DNA of 64,000 bases from Trematomus loennbergii (GCA_012861695.1 JAAOOA010000033.1:9168325-9232324), one strand, 5' to 3'; positions 1 to 13,202 are shown, numbered from the stretch's first letter. Notes: generated by a model not told the origin, from the sequence alone. Translations and numbers: made by a program.

Positions 1-959
1 TTTTTAATCTGTTCGAAATAAAGATTGAAATGAAATGAAAATAGTGAAAGAAATGCTTACAAAATATTCTCTAGAGGACACAAAATCTATAGGAAATTGA
101 GAAGAGATGGGGGAGAAATGGCCAGTTAAAGAGACATATAAAAGGAAAACAGACACTCATGCCAAGGCAACAAAGAAGCAAACTCCTTTCAAGATAGATA
201 GTGACTGTGAGAGATTGTTGCCACAATTAGAGAGAGGGAGTAAGGTGCACAGTGGCAACAGGGATTCAATTACAGCGTATTGTTTTGACTCCCACTCCCT
301 GGGACACCAGCACACATCAGTCTTTCAGTGGAAACAGCAGGACAGGAGCAGTATGTGTGTAGTCAAATCATGCATTTGTATGCATGCAGTTTATTGTACT
401 GTTCTTGTGTAACGTCTGTGGTCTAGATGAGTCCAGCCCCTGGTAAGATAGAAAATCGGAAACCAGATGACAGGCTTCATCTCCCAGCCAACACCTACAT
501 CTGTCATCCTTTCATAGGTACTGCTGAGAGCTGTCTGTGAGAGACAGAGTAAAGGACAGAAAAACGACAGGGGACACCAAAAGAAGAGACAGGAAGAAAG
601 ATACCGATAAAATAGCAAGGAGGAAACATATAGAGACACATATTTCTGTTAAAGTGAGATGAGAGGGCCTTCAACCATCCTGTTCTTAGAGTTTCATTGA
701 CAATCTGAAAGGAAGCGAAGAGTTGACATTTTCAAAGTAGACAACTGGTGAAAAAAGGAAGGAGCAGATTATCAGAAAGAAAGAAGGAGATATACTGTAG
801 AGGCACAGAGAGATCAAAAGAAAATCAGATGTAGGAAAAACAAAGGACATCCGTAGTATATGGAGCCCCTATGGATTGTTTTTTTTACCTCTGTAATTTG
901 CAACATGCGGACGATGAGAGACTGATACAGTGTTTCCACTAATTTCAGCTCATTTTTAT

Positions 960-1479
960 TTAAAGGTCCCCTATTATACTGTTTTTCTTCAATATATTAT
1001 AGGTCTCAGATATATACAAAACATGTCTCTGAAGTGTTTGGCTCGAAATACCAAACAGATCATTGCAGCATCCCATAATCCCCTCTGTTTCTGCCCTGTT
1101 TCAAAAGTGCTGATTCTCTGTCTGTTACTTTAGATGAAAATAAGGAGCCACTCCCCACTCCCCTCTGAGAGATATTTGAATAAAAAGAACACCATGGTGC
1201 TCTAGAGGAGATTCAGGTGATAAGGTGTGTGTGGGGGGGGGGGTTACCTTGGTTGGTGATTGACTAATGGTTACACAAGCCATAAAAACTTTATGACATC
1301 ATAAAGTGGCCAAAATCTGATCAGCTCATTTTCAGACAGGTTTTTATATAAATGGATCAGGACAAAAAGTGAGCCAATCTTTTTTCCTGAAACTTTCAGA
1401 ATCTCTTTACACAGAGGGGACACATGTTTATGTATAAAATACATGAAAAAGTGGATTTTGCATAATAGGTGACCTTTAA
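960..1479. mobile_element. TTAA-flanked non-autonomous DNA element, copy 1 (complete)
   Basis: A 512-bp element (964-1475) lies between two TTAA tetranucleotides (960-963 and 1476-1479). Its ends are inverted: the left starts AGGTCCCCTATTAT and the right ends ATAATAGGTGACCT. A second copy of nearly the same sequence starts at 59071, and a degenerate right end lies near 17915-18087, so this is a dispersed repeat. TTAA duplication is the signature of the piggyBac superfamily; that assignment is inferred from the target site only, as no transposase is present. The short ORFs inside (for example 930-1133) are repeat sequence and not genes. It contains a poly-G run near 1231. Confidence 0.75.
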
Positions 1480-3656
1480 GATTTTTGTTCACAAAATATA
1501 CTTTAACAGATTGAAAAGTACCATAAAAAACACCATACGAATGAATGAAATGAAAGGATTGGAGACAGCTATTAAGGACACCCTAACTTATTTTATAAGG
1601 GTCTGTCTAAAAAACTAAATTATATTTTCCCTGGCTGTAATCAAATCCTGTTCATACTGCACATTAAAAGATGATTTCCTGTGTCTCTAAATGATTGGGA
1701 CCACATTTTGTGAATAGTTGTATTCAAAGAAGTGTGAAGAAGCTTCACCCAGTCCTTTTGGTACAAATTGTTTTTCCACAGACATTTCCATTTCAGACAC
1801 CACTTCCTCCTGACCATAAATACCCCTGTTCATCACCTGATAGCCCCACCCATCTGCTCACCTGTTCCCACTTTCTTATTTGTTCCCCATTAAGTGTACT
1901 TAGTTTGCTTCTTTTTTTTTGACTGCCTGGTTGTCACTTTCCTTAATGTTTTTGTGATCCAGTAGACAGTTCCAGTAGAGACACAACTTTAATGTTATCT
2001 GCTTGGATTTATGGGTCTTGCTGTGGTCCAATCTGCACTATAAGGAGGGACAATTAAACATATTAAACTACTCGTTTAAACTAAAAAGACATTAGAAGAT
2101 ACCCACTTCTTTAGTCCAAATCAAAAGTTGTAGCCTCAAATGATGTGTGCGTTAGAGGCGGATTTTTTCGCAGAGTGCTGTTACACTTGACATCTGAATG
2201 CTTTGAGACTTGAGAAACTTTGAACCTATCCTTTAAATCTGTTGTTGTGGATGTGTTTGCTCCATTCATGATTTGAGCACCTCTTTCACGGTGTGTTGTA
2301 TTGATGTATGTACATTTCACTTTTATTGTTCCCAGCTAAACCCCCCCCCCCCCAGTTGACTCAAGATGTGCATAGAAACAAACACATTTATATGTCTGGC
2401 CTTGCAAGACCACATTACCTGCTGCAATGTGCATGACAAATGTAGCCGAATGGAGGAAATGTGGCACCAATGGGTTTGCAACCTATTTTTCACTGGAGAC
2501 AACCATGCCAGAAATATAGATTTTGCCCTGGTACTGCAAGGCATTTTACACTTATACTGAAGTGCCCTATATGCTATAATTTATTACAAAGATACCATCT
2601 ATCCGTTCACTGTGCCATAATAATGGCAGGCTGAGAGAGATATCAACATACGTTGTGTGAGGAATAAGAAATAAAGGTGAAGAAAGGTCAAGGGATTAGT
2701 CAGGAGGAAGGGGTGATAAAAGAAAGGCAGTATGGAAAGATTTTTTGAAAACATATTTTCTCTTGCCTTTTTTTAACATGTCATTGTTACATTAACCCGT
2801 GTGCTGTCTAAAGTGCTACTGATTGAAAACAGACTAAACAATTACTTTCTTGTCCTCTCCCCTCAACCCACACATGACACAAACATTTTGGGGAATGCAG
2901 CCACAGGAGGGGTCATTTCTTATAAAGGTGTTTATAGGTGTATTGGTGTATGCCCTGCTTGGATGTTAATATTAACGGCAGAGCAATGTCATTCAAATGA
3001 GCACTGACTCGTGCGAAGGAGGGAAAAATCAATACCTTCAAATGGCTCATTCTGAAACAACTGTCCTTGAGGCCTCCTTATCTGCTCTCATTCTGCCTGA
3101 ACATGATCACATTGGTGCTGAAGCTTAACCCTGACTAACCCTTTGAAAGGGAATCTGAGATAGTTTTAGCAGCCTTTGCTAAAATTAGGCTGCTTTGCAA
3201 AAGGACAAGCTAGACTTCAATGTCTTGGTTGTTTTTCTGGAGTGTGTTATGACTTTATCACAAATGCACTTTTTCTTTTTTTAGAATTAAAGTCACTTGT
3301 GCCTTTATTTTCAGTTATTTCCTTAAACAATACGCCAATCTGTGGTCATTTACCTAGATATAATATCAATATAATTTGAGTATAAACTGTTTTTTTCTCC
3401 ACGCCAATTCTGTTTTCATCAGTGCAACATGCTGACTTTACTGCATCGAATTGAAATCCAACCTTGGACTACATGGATTATATTTCCTGTGAGGTGTTTT
3501 TGTTTGTAACAGAACAGTAGGAAAATAAAGTAGATGATATGGGGGAAAAGTGTTGACAAGTTAAGGGTACTATTCATTTTAGCAGCCAAGGCCAGGCATT
3601 TGACAGATTTTGGTGCGGAAACCTTTTCATTGATAATGCCACAATCCATCACCTTT

Positions 3657-3658
<2 letters not shown>
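1480..3658. other. Intergenic stretch, no gene seen
   Basis: AT-rich non-coding sequence. The ORFs are short, lack recognisable motifs and have no splice context. A 14-bp poly-C run lies at about 2341-2354. No repeat with clear ends was recognised. Confidence 0.5.

Positions 3659-3750
<92 letters not shown>
3659..3750. repeat. (TC)n microsatellite
   Basis: Uninterrupted TC dinucleotide repeat of about 92 bp. The apparent Leu-Ser (+ strand) and Arg-Glu (- strand) ORFs over it are artefacts of the repeat. Confidence 0.97.
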
Positions 3751-3753
<3 letters not shown>

Positions 3754-3759
3754 TATACA

Positions 3760-4610
3760 GGGCCATATCTTGGAAATAGTTTGGATGAATTAAACATTCG
3801 GAAGCTGAAGCAACATAGTAAATCTCTTTTGTAATGTTTTTCTGGTTCTTAAAATAACCATGACCAATTTAAAAAACACTTTATTTAGTGGATGGTTCCT
3901 CAAGTACATAACAAAGACACTCGAAACAATAAAGGTTTGTCATAATACTGTATGATCAACTGTTGACTATCAAGTGAATCATCTGCTGATCCGGAGTCAG
4001 TGCATGAGTCAGTCGAGCAGTTCACAGTTTAAATATTTTCTAAATCTGATGGTAATTGTGGGGGAAACTTCTGTGTAGTAATGCATTGGGAGTCACCGAC
4101 TCAGGAAGGAGACACGGTGAGAGTTGGAGCTTTTGATGTCAAACACTGATGGGTTTATTCAGAGTATCGGCCGGAGGATTCACATCACAAGTCAAAGAGT
4201 CAGAGGTTCTGACTTCACGGTAGAGTTGCCACGTCAATTCTGAAGAGCCTCTCTCTATGCTAGACCTTTTAACTGGTTCACAGAGAGTAATCAACATCTC
4301 TGAAGGAGTAGACTAAACAGCTGGGAACACTGAACCACCTGTGTCCGACACTCATGGCCTCAAAGATTTCACATCTTAGAGTCCACAAACACCGATAAAG
4401 AAGTGCATCAGCGTTCCCACAACAATTACCATTCGTGCCAGACAAGTTGACCGGTCACAAACTGGTAACAACAACACATATGGCACCAATGCCTTTCCTT
4501 AAAGGAGATAACAGACGTCAGAGTAGATCATAAAACATCACAGAGCAAAATATTAGATATCTAGAAGAATTATTCCTTAACAGTAATGTGTTTCATTCAC
4601 TCAGTGAGGA
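3760..4610. other. Upstream flank of the CYP8B-like gene
   Basis: No gene is seen. Just before the CYP8B-like start there is an AT-rich segment (aaaagtatttatatcatg, near 4621-4638) that could serve as a TATA-like box about 60 bp upstream of the ATG; this is a guess from position and composition. The block from about 4080 to 4440 has a less AT-rich texture and may be an old repeat, but no ends were found. Confidence 0.35.
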
Positions 4611-4691
4611 AAGGAGGAGCAAAAGTATTTATATCATGCAGGACACGGACCAAAACCCCATATCACTCTGCGGTAGCAAGAAAAATCCATC

Positions 4692-6227
4692 ATGACTTTG
4701 TTGCTACCAATTCTTCTTGGCCTCCTTGCCTCTCTGATTGGAGGCCTGTATTTTTTGGTGGGGTTTCGACAGCGGCAACCAGGAGAACCGCCTTTAGATA
4801 AGGGGCTCATCCCCTGGCTGGGTCATGGTTTAGAGTATCGCAAGGACAAAATGAAGTTCCTAGAAAGAATGAAGCAAAAACATGGCAATGTATTCACAGT
4901 ACAGTTGGGAGTCTACTTCATCACATTCCTTATGGACCCTTTCATTTTTGGTGCATTTGTTAAGGAGAGCCGAGAAAAACTTGACTTCAACAAGTATGCC
5001 ATTCAGCTGGTGCACCAACTCTTTGGTTACAAAGCTTCTGGGAATGAGCGCCAAATGATCACGAAGTCCAGCCACAATCACCTAATGGGGCCTAGGCTGG
5101 AGATTTTGACACTCTCGATGATACTAATCTGCAGAGCTTGTTGTTGAAGAACGTTGTTCCATCTTCAGTTCAAAAGACCTGGATAGAAGACAATCTGTAT
5201 AATTACAGCTACAATATTATTTTTAGGGCTGGCTACTTATCCCTTTTTGGCAATGTGTCACACCAGTCTGAAGGAAGTCTAGAGAAAGCCACAGAAAAAG
5301 ACATTAGTGAATCAGAAGCCTTATATTACAAGTTCTGTATATTTGATCGCTTTATCCCCAATTTTGCTTTTGGAGGCCTTAAGCGGGAGAAGAAAAGGGA
5401 GGCAGAGACGGTCAGGGCATTTTTTTGGTATGCTCTGTCAATACAAAAGTTGAAGACAAGAGACAACGTCAGCAAGTGGTGTGTGTGACATGCATCAGGC
5501 CATAATGGACATGGGTATAAATGAGTCAATGGTAGAAAGGTTGATGCTTGTGCTTCTTTGGGTTTCCCAAGCCAACACAGGGCCTACTGCATTCTGGCTA
5601 CTCTTCTTCATCATGAAGCACCCTGAAGCCATGGCGGCTGTGAAGGGGGAGGTAGATAAGGTTCTAAAGGAATCTGGCCAGAAAGTACTTCATGGTGGCC
5701 CTTTGATTGACTTGACCTGTGAAATGCTGAAGAAAATGCCAATCTTGGACAGTGCTGTGGATGAGACCCTTCGTCTCACCGCTACACCCACCCTCATTAG
5801 AGCAGTGAGCCAGGATATGACGCTTAACATGGCTGATGGTTGTAAATGTTTAGTCCGCAAGGACGACAGATTGGCCCTCTTTCCTTACATGGTCGTCCAA
5901 ACTGACCCTGAGATCCACCCTGACCCACATTCATTCAAATATGACCGTTTTTTTAATCCAGATGGGAGCAAGAAAACTGACTTCTACAAAGCGGGGAAGA
6001 AGGTGAAGTATTACAACATGCCTTGGGGTGCGGGAGTATCCATGTGTCCTGGGAGGTTTTTTGCCAACAATGAGCTGAAACAGTTTATTTTCCTGATGTT
6101 GGTCTACTTTGAGATTGAGCTGAAGAATCCTCATGACGAAGTACCTGATACTGACCTGAATCGAAAGGGCTTCGGAGTAAATCATCCCCTAAAAGACATG
6201 CCGTTTCGGTACAGACCCAGATTCTGA
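4692..6227 (+). pseudogene. cyp8b1-like: CYP8B1-like cytochrome P450 (sterol 12-alpha-hydroxylase family), single exon, two frameshifts
   Basis: CYP8B1 is the ER-bound P450 that 12-alpha-hydroxylates the bile-acid intermediate 7-alpha-hydroxy-4-cholesten-3-one, setting the cholic acid fraction. Three overlapping frames together give about 511 codons, close to the roughly 500 of the family, with no intron, as is usual for CYP8B1. An N-terminal membrane anchor (residues about 4-25) is followed by a proline-rich hinge, LMGPRLEIL, IIFRAGYLSLFG, the I-helix LLWVSQANTGPTAFWLL (Asn where most P450s have an acid, as in the CYP8 family), the ExxR motif DETLRLT, and the heme loop PWGAGVSMCPGR with the ligand Cys codon at 6045-6047. 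The C-terminus ends FRYRPRF. The frame changes once between about 5103 and 5126, and back within a short GT run at about 5479-5488. The net shift is zero. Either it is a young pseudogene or these are assembly indels. A CYP8A (prostacyclin synthase) identity is less likely given the intronless structure and the C-terminus. Confidence 0.88.
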
Positions 6228-6750
6228 ACTGAAGTCATCAACCATGTCTTTCTTTTAAGAGAGAACATATTCTGATTCCTGCTGATTTACTAACTTTAAT
6301 TTGACAGTTTTTTTCTGGACTTTGTATCAAGTTTGGATCATCTCTTTGGTTTGTTGGTGGAGGAAAACATATTATACTACATAATGGGAAAATGTTGATT
6401 ACATTTGGGCTATAAAATTCAAGTCTGAAAGTATTTTTTTAAGAGCTGTGCACTCACATATTTCACTCAAGAAGAAAGATTACATCCAACATGAAGTGGC
6501 ATTGAAGAATGTGATAAAACATTTTTTTCTTTTTGCCGCTGCTTTTAATTGAAACTGAGTGGTTGTGTTTCGTTTTTGGTTAATGAACATTTGGGGCTAG
6601 TAACCCCAGGGAATCTGTGTATGCTGCTCGGGACGTATGTGCCATACAAGCGTAGACAGCTCATGTTCGGAGACACCTTAAAGAAAGGCATCAGTAAAGT
6701 GGAACTTCTGTGTGAACTATTCATATCTTAAACTGCACTGTAACTTTTTA
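6228..6750. other. 3' flank of the CYP8B-like gene
   Basis: AT-rich sequence that probably includes the 3' untranslated region. No clear AATAAA signal occurs until the LINE tail at about 6884. The ORF at 6549-6731 has no recognisable feature. Confidence 0.35.
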
Positions 6751-6754
6751 TTCA

Positions 6755-6908
6755 TGTTTTTCTCTTTTAATGTTTATTTTATTATCTTTTCTTTTTAATG
6801 ACTGTTTTTAAATGCCTTTGTCTGAATGTCTTTCATTTTTGTAAAGCACCTTGAATTGCCTTGTGTTGAAAGTTGCTATATAAATAAACTTGCCTTGCCT
6901 TGCCTTGT
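6755..6908 (+). mobile_element. Non-LTR retrotransposon 3' tail, sense strand
   Basis: The sequence runs through gtaaagcaccttgaattgcc and tatataaataaa and ends in a (TTGCC)n tract (about 6890-6906). This is the layout of a LINE or LINE-dependent SINE 3' end with a short tandem tail. A second copy of the same family lies in the opposite orientation at about 23289-23520. The 5' boundary is uncertain; family assignment was not attempted. Confidence 0.7.
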
Positions 6909-7775
6909 TCATTTTCATTTTCATTTAATCGTTTATTTGGCAGGGACAATACACAGTGAGGAACACTTAAAACATTCAAATGTGTCAAGCGTAACAGTGC
7001 CAGATTTAGCTTTGAGCTCATTTCCATCCGCAGTCCCTCACATAAAACATTTAAGAAAATTACATTTTACAAACATAGCAAAAACAAAATACATGATATG
7101 CAAAAAGTGCAAAAGAGCAAGAGCAGCACACACAAGTATTTATGACATGGTAATACAATATAGCAGCAACGACGTATAAAGTGCAAGAGAAGATACAAGA
7201 TCTACAAAAAGTGCAAGAGGAGATACCCCTGTATTAAAGTGCATTTAGCGGTGATTGCACGTCTGTTTGTTGCTCAACCATTCTTTGAGTTGACCTTTAA
7301 AACTATTGAGAGTGGGACAATCCTGTATCTCAGTTGGGAGGCTATTCCAGAAAGAGCTGCCCTTAATGGAGAGGACATTTTGTCCAAAAGTAGTCCGTCT
7401 ATAGTACGGTGGACCTCACAATCTCCTCTGGTGTCTGACCTAGTGCAGCGTCCAGTGTGTTTTTTGTGGATGAATTCCAATAAGGGAGGGGGGGCCAGTC
7501 CATGTAAACATTTATAAAAAAAACACATACTTTTAAAAGACTTAAAATTGTCAAAGGTTAAGAAATTGTGTTTTTCAAGGATGGTACAGTGGTGGTATGA
7601 ATTTGGCTTTCTGTCAAACACCTTGATAGCTCTCTTGTACAGCTGTTCTATAGGTTTCAGGTTTGTGGCACAAGCAAACGACCAGTTTGTAAAACAGTAT
7701 TCAATGTGGGATACAATCATACAGTGGAGGTATGACTTTGCAGCATTGACAGTTAAAAACTTTTATGTGGTTGTT
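6909..7775 (-). mobile_element. 5'-truncated LINE fragment (L2-like), antisense
   Basis: The minus-strand ORF 7720-7274 (about 148 codons) resembles the C-terminal end of L2-type LINE reverse transcriptases: it opens near SHIEYCFTNWSFACATNLKP and continues with the LYKRAIKVF and FYKCLHGLAPPPL segments found after the RT domain. Downstream on the minus strand is an AT-rich 3' region ending in a (TGAAAA)-like tail at 6912-6927. The element is 5'-truncated, which is normal for LINEs, and abuts the sense LINE tail at 6755-6908 end to end. It is not a cellular gene. Confidence 0.7.
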
Positions 7776-8865
7776 TGCCAGGAAAACGTAATTTGGACCC
7801 ATACGTTTTGAAGCGTAATCGTTTGAAATACAAATCCAAAACATTTCACCCTGAATATTGCTTTAACAATCATTTATTTTTTAAGGTTAAAGAGCAAGTA
7901 CACAAGATCTTGCTCGATTGTGGCTGCTTCAGATAACCCCCTGTTGTCAGAGCTTCAAAATGTGTTATATGATTAGACATGCCATAACTCTGACATAACC
8001 AGCCTAAGTCCCTGTTTGGATGCCAAAATGAATGTGTAGAAGTTCAACCATATGTAGAACTTTCATTTAAGCAAAGATCGACCCATAGTTCTAACTGTAA
8101 CTACTGTACATACAAACGTATTTTAATATATTGCATAAAAGAACAAGTAAGCAGTAACACTTTTCCTAACCCGCAGTGCAGACAAACCATATAGGTCTAC
8201 TTTATATCTGATATATGCAAACAGTTGCTCATGAAGGTTTATTAGTGTCATCATCAACACAACTTTATTTGTTGGTCCAAAGGAAAAACCAAACTGCGAG
8301 CGTGTTTAATTTGACCAATTTCCAAATAAAATATCAATACATTTAGATGATAAAATTATAATTTGTATGTCACATTTTAAAAAAGTCTCCTACGAAAAAT
8401 GTATATTACTTAATAATTATAGCCATCTGGTTTTGCAAGACAGATCTGCCAGACTTCACATCAACATTTGTCAAAATATTTGCTTCAGTCCTGTTTTTGC
8501 TCATTCTTCCCCTCTGTCCCTCCCGTCAGTCCCCTGTCTCCCTGATGCCTTTCTTTGGCATTATTGCAATTCTCCTTCCATCCACCAGGTGCTCTCAGAC
8601 CTTTCCACCTGCCTCAGTCACATGACTCCAACATCCAGCCCCCACAGTCACCTGACCTTCCCCTCCTACACTCTCACCTGTTTCTTTCTACTTTTGTTCA
8701 CCAGCCCTTTATCCTTTCCCCCGTTGTTTTGCCTTGTTTTTAAGCGACACATAGGCTACTGGAATCTGTGTTTCCCTCCACTTTTTTCCTGCAATGTTTT
8801 CTGTTCAGTCTTGGACTCTAACCTCCGTTTGGACTCTTCTACACATGCCAGTAAACTAATTTACC
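7776..8865. other. Intergenic stretch, no gene seen
   Basis: AT-rich to about 8450, then pyrimidine-rich to 8865. The + strand ORF at 8367-9005 (212 codons) is Ser/Pro/Leu-rich because of the CT-rich composition and runs into the hAT element, so it is not credible as a gene. Confidence 0.5.
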
Positions 8866-9568
8866 CAGGGTTGCCAACTCTCACGCATCTGGCGTGTGAC
8901 ACACGCTTTCACTCTCAATCTCACGGTCTCACGCTGCCCAAACTATTCTCACGCCAAAACAAGATGAACCGGCGATCGTTTTTGGTTGTTTATTTACAAT
9001 GTTGAGTTGACAGCTGCTCAAGCTGTAGATCTGCTCCCTCCCCGCCCCCACCACTCTTAACAACGTTAACAGACAGCAGAGCAGTGGAAGCCGGTTGGTC
9101 AATCCCCGACCAGTATTGCGCATGCGTAGATCCGTCTTAACGCCAGGCTTTTCATCAGTCGACGGCGAACTCTACAGAAGGAAAGGTGGGTTTGCACCTA
9201 TGGTTTGCACAGTGCACTTATCGATATCGTTGAATATGTTTGAAAATATGATTAGAGTAAGATAACCTATTCTATAAAGGCCACATATTTGTTTATAAAG
9301 TTTGTTAACATTTTAGATATGTTTGTTTAGAATGTATAGCACATTAAAACTAAAAGATTGTCACTTGACTTTTATGCTAGGTTTGAAGGGCGCTAAAGTT
9401 TTAATTCAGTCTCCTAAATAGCTTAAGCTATGTTAACAGCTAGCTTTTAAAGAATAAAAGCAACATATAACAATAATAATAATGGTGCTCGGTTTTATTA
9501 TGCAAATTCTTAGCTAACTACTATGTATATTCAAGACAGACTTTGTTAAATAAACTGTGGTATTCCAG

Positions 9569-12500
9569 ATGGAGAGCTTTGTGAAATACTTTAAGAAGAC
9601 TAAAGAGAGAGAAAGAGATGAGGGACTGGCATTAGCCAACAACAGTTCAGAGGAAAACAGGGGCAGTAGCAGAGTATCCTCAGAGGAGACAATGAGGGAA
9701 GATGAAGATGAGACACAAGTGCAGGTAACTTTGCTAGTTCACAATGCCATACCCCAAAGGTTTCACAGGTAGCCAAGGCTGCTAGCGAGCTGTTTTTTTA
9801 AATGTATTGTAACATTTGCTAGCAAATAACTACAACATTGTAGATTGCTGTTTACACATTTTTATTCCATTATGCTTGTTATGATTTGTAACATGTTAAG
9901 TCAGTGTCTACACTTGTGTTCAATGAGCTAATTCAATATCTAAATCTCTTCCCCATAGACCGTAGAAAGAGAATGTGAGTTGCTGTGTGCATCAAAAAAA
10001 GGAAGAACGCAGGGGCAGCCTCATATGGCTCCAAGTTTAATTCCCAGTGGACCAAGGAATGGCCATTCATCACGCCTGGGACTACACCTTTTCATTTTGT
10101 TGTTCCATATGCAGGCATGAATTAGAATGCAGACACCAGGGCAGAGCTGATGTGAATCGCCATATCAATAGGGAATCACACTTGAAAAAACAAAAGATGG
10201 TTGATAGGAAGCTCTTCAAAAATTGATATGTTCATACAAGGAACGCAAAGCACTGAGATGGGTCAGCTGGAAACACAGGTGATTAGTATACAAGTTGGTT
10301 AAGTACAGTGTTGTTATGGTTATTTAGTGGGGTTTAAGCTGCAGTGATTGGGGTTACATAAACTTTGCCTAACCTGTAAATCATTAAACTGATTGATTAA
10401 ATACGTCAAAATAATATAAATTACCTGACAGCAGCATACTCACATGTAGATATATGATTGTGTTTACTATTTTATATGTCATTACACAACCACAGACCAG
10501 AAGAGCGGAAGTGAAGGTGGCCATGACAATGGTGCAGCACAACATCCCATTGGCTTTTTCGGATCACCTGAGTCCGCTGTTCAAGGAGTGTTTCCCTGAT
10601 TCCAAGATAGCCCAAAAGTATTCCTCAGCTAGGACAAAAACAACAGCCATCATAAACAAGTGTGTAGCCCCCTATTTTATGGATGAGCTCGTGAAAAATC
10701 TGTGTGATCAGCCCTTCTCTTTGGCCACTAACGGGTCCAATGATACTGGTAAGTGTGTTCATGTTGACCATGGGTCACACACAGAATTACGAACATTTTG
10801 TAAGTGTTGGATACATTTGTGTTATCTCAGGGAGAGAGAAGTTGAATCCACTGACTGTCAAAATTTGGAGTTCACAAGGTGTGATTCAACGATTTCTTGA
10901 CATGGGTCTGACATCAGGAACCAGCTGTGGCACTGCTGAGGCCATATTCAACAAAATGAATGAGGTGTTGGAAGGCCACAGTATCCCATGGGCCAACTGC
11001 GTGGCCCTTGCAGTTGACAATGCTAGTGTCAATCTGGGAGCCAGGAATTCGATTAAGAGCAGGGTCCTGGACCAAATCCATCCATCATCTACGTTCTTGG
11101 CTGTCCCTGCCACATTGTGCACAATAATGCACACGCTGGTGGCTTGGTGTACTCCGAGGTAATGACTTGACAGTCACAACTGTATTTTTTCATTTTTACT
11201 GGGATGGCCACTTAGTGTTAATACTTTTACAATATGTACGAACACATTTATTTTGCTAACCCTCCAGATGTCGGGCTTTGAAGTCGAAGATTTCTGCGTC
11301 GATCTTGCCTACTGGTTTAAATCCAGCACCAAGAGGAAGAACATGCTTAATGGCAAGTTATCCTCACATAACACATTTATTCTATTCAAAAGCATTGATT
11401 CAGAAATAGTTTGAAGGGCCACTCTAAAATACATATTTTGTTCTATTCAGAATTCTGTGTGTTTTGTGACACCACGTACATGGAGGTACTTCAGCATTTT
11501 AGCATTAGGTGGCTCAGTTTGGATCTGGCTGTCAACCGCATACTCCGCGTCTACAAGGCCCTGACAAGCTACTTCAATCCACTGGTTTGTAGTCCCATAT
11601 TCATTATTGATGTAAAATGAAAAATGCAAAACTACAATTTTCTATTTATTATTTTTGACGAAAAGCAAGCCAGGTGTCTGCGGCTCCGTGCCTTATTTGA
11701 GGATCCATTGACAGAGGTTCATCTCCTCTTCTACCAGGCACTTCTGCCTACATTCTGCCAGTTTAATCTGTTGTTCCAGAGGCAGCACCCATGCATCTAT
11801 CTTCTCCATGGGCAGGTACATCATTTTACTGTTTAAGTTAGTGTAATGGTAATGTCAAATTGTATAATTGATTCTTATCTTAATGTTCATGGATGGGTGG
11901 GTTGTATATTTTCTGTATTTCAGGTGAGGGCATTCATCCGAAAGCTAATGTCCAAATTCTGAAGCCTGCAGCTTTCAGAACAACAAGCTTGGAGAGTGTT
12001 GATCTTCAGGATCAAGAAAACCAACTGCCAGGTGAATACAATTGACTGTTATAGCCTATATTATTTGACCCTTTTATGAAAACTGAAATAATCTACAGGT
12101 ATATAGTATGGGCAAAATAATGCATGGTAGTCTTTTTTTCCTTTCAGACACCCAGCTTGGCATTGGACTGACTACAAAGTCCACGCTGATAAGGCTGCAT
12201 GAAGCTGGTGAGATTCCCTCAGGTGATGTCACCAAATTCAACAAGGCAGCAAGAGGCTTCCTGCTTCGGTCTACAGAATATGCACTGAAGAAGCTACCTC
12301 TCAATGACCCCCTGCTGCCACATGCTGAGTTTGTGGACTTCAGGCAGAGACAAAACTCCCATGTGGATGATGTGCTCTACTTTGTCCAAAGGTAAATTAC
12401 TGAACCCTTATTTTCACTTTACCATTACTGCATTTAAACAACGTGAGAAGTTAATTAAAGATAAATGGTGATTTTGACAGGCTTTACAAGCAGTTGAGAT

Positions 12501-13202
12501 GGGTGAAAAAATACAGCTTGCTTAGATATTACATTGGGAGATTCTGTTATTGTAAAGGATTATTTATTTCTATCTGGATAGAGAATTGGTTATTGTTTTA
12601 TGTATATTTATTTACAGAATTCAATAATCTAATGGCAAAATAAATGTCTGAATATTTTTTTTTATTCTAAATAATGTTGTTGCAATTTCTTTGCCCAGAT
12701 ACAAACACCTTCTTCCTTTTGAGGACCCAAGGGAACAGGACAGGATTTCGGATGAGTTCCTGGAGTACCAAATGCTGGAGGAAACAGATATCCCTGACAT
12801 GGTCTGGAAAGGTGCCCTGGTGAGTGTTGGAGAGGAAGAACAATTCCATCGTATGGACATGGTGTGGGCACACTTGACTACGCAGAAGAGCCGGTAACTG
12901 GTAAAGAACAGTTCCCCAGACTTGGGAAGGTGGCCCAGCTTGTCCTATGCCTACCTCACTCTAATGCGGATGCAGAACGAGTCTTCTCAGTAATTGGACT
13001 GAACAAAACAGAGTGTCGAAACAGACTTGCACTTGATGGGACGCTGTCATCCATTATGTGCATCAAAGGAAGTCAGATTGAACCATGCTGCTTCAAATAC
13101 GAACCACCAGTAGAAATGATAAACAAGTCAAAGTCTGCTGCTTATTGTTCTACAGGCCAAAATAGAGTCACAATAAAACAGTGGAAACAAACATGTGTTT
13201 GA
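9569..13202 (+). pseudogene. hAT transposase with BED-like zinc finger, about 10 exons, several frameshifts
   Basis: Exon-like blocks with matching splice sites: 9569-9724, 9959-~10247, 10496-10748, 10831-11158, 11268-11352 (GC donor), 11451-11584, 11666-11815, 11924-12031, 12148-12391 and 12699-13202. Order of features: acidic N-terminus; a BED/TTF-like zinc finger with CSIC (10101-10112) and later HxxxxxxH residues; the catalytic core with NGSNDTG, then [23 protein letters not shown] and RWLSLDLAVNR; and the C-terminal hAT dimerisation region LPHSNADAERVFS with NKTECRNRLALDGTLSS. The reading frame is broken near 10098, near 11095, near 11960 (TGA) and near 12890, so the copy cannot make a full transposase. 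The protein belongs to a hAT group common in teleosts as uncharacterised loci. A domesticated host gene is unlikely, given the breaks and the flanking terminal repeats. Confidence 0.82.

Noticed and set aside
3419..3779. ORFs of 81-115 codons across the TC tract
   Set aside because: Dinucleotide repeats give open frames of Leu-Ser or Arg-Glu; no other support.
8367..9005. 212-codon Ser/Pro/Leu-rich ORF
   Set aside because: Driven by pyrimidine-rich DNA and crosses the left end of the hAT element.
9569..13202. Domesticated hAT-derived host gene
   Set aside because: At least four frame breaks, plus flanking terminal repeats and target duplication, indicate a dead transposon copy.
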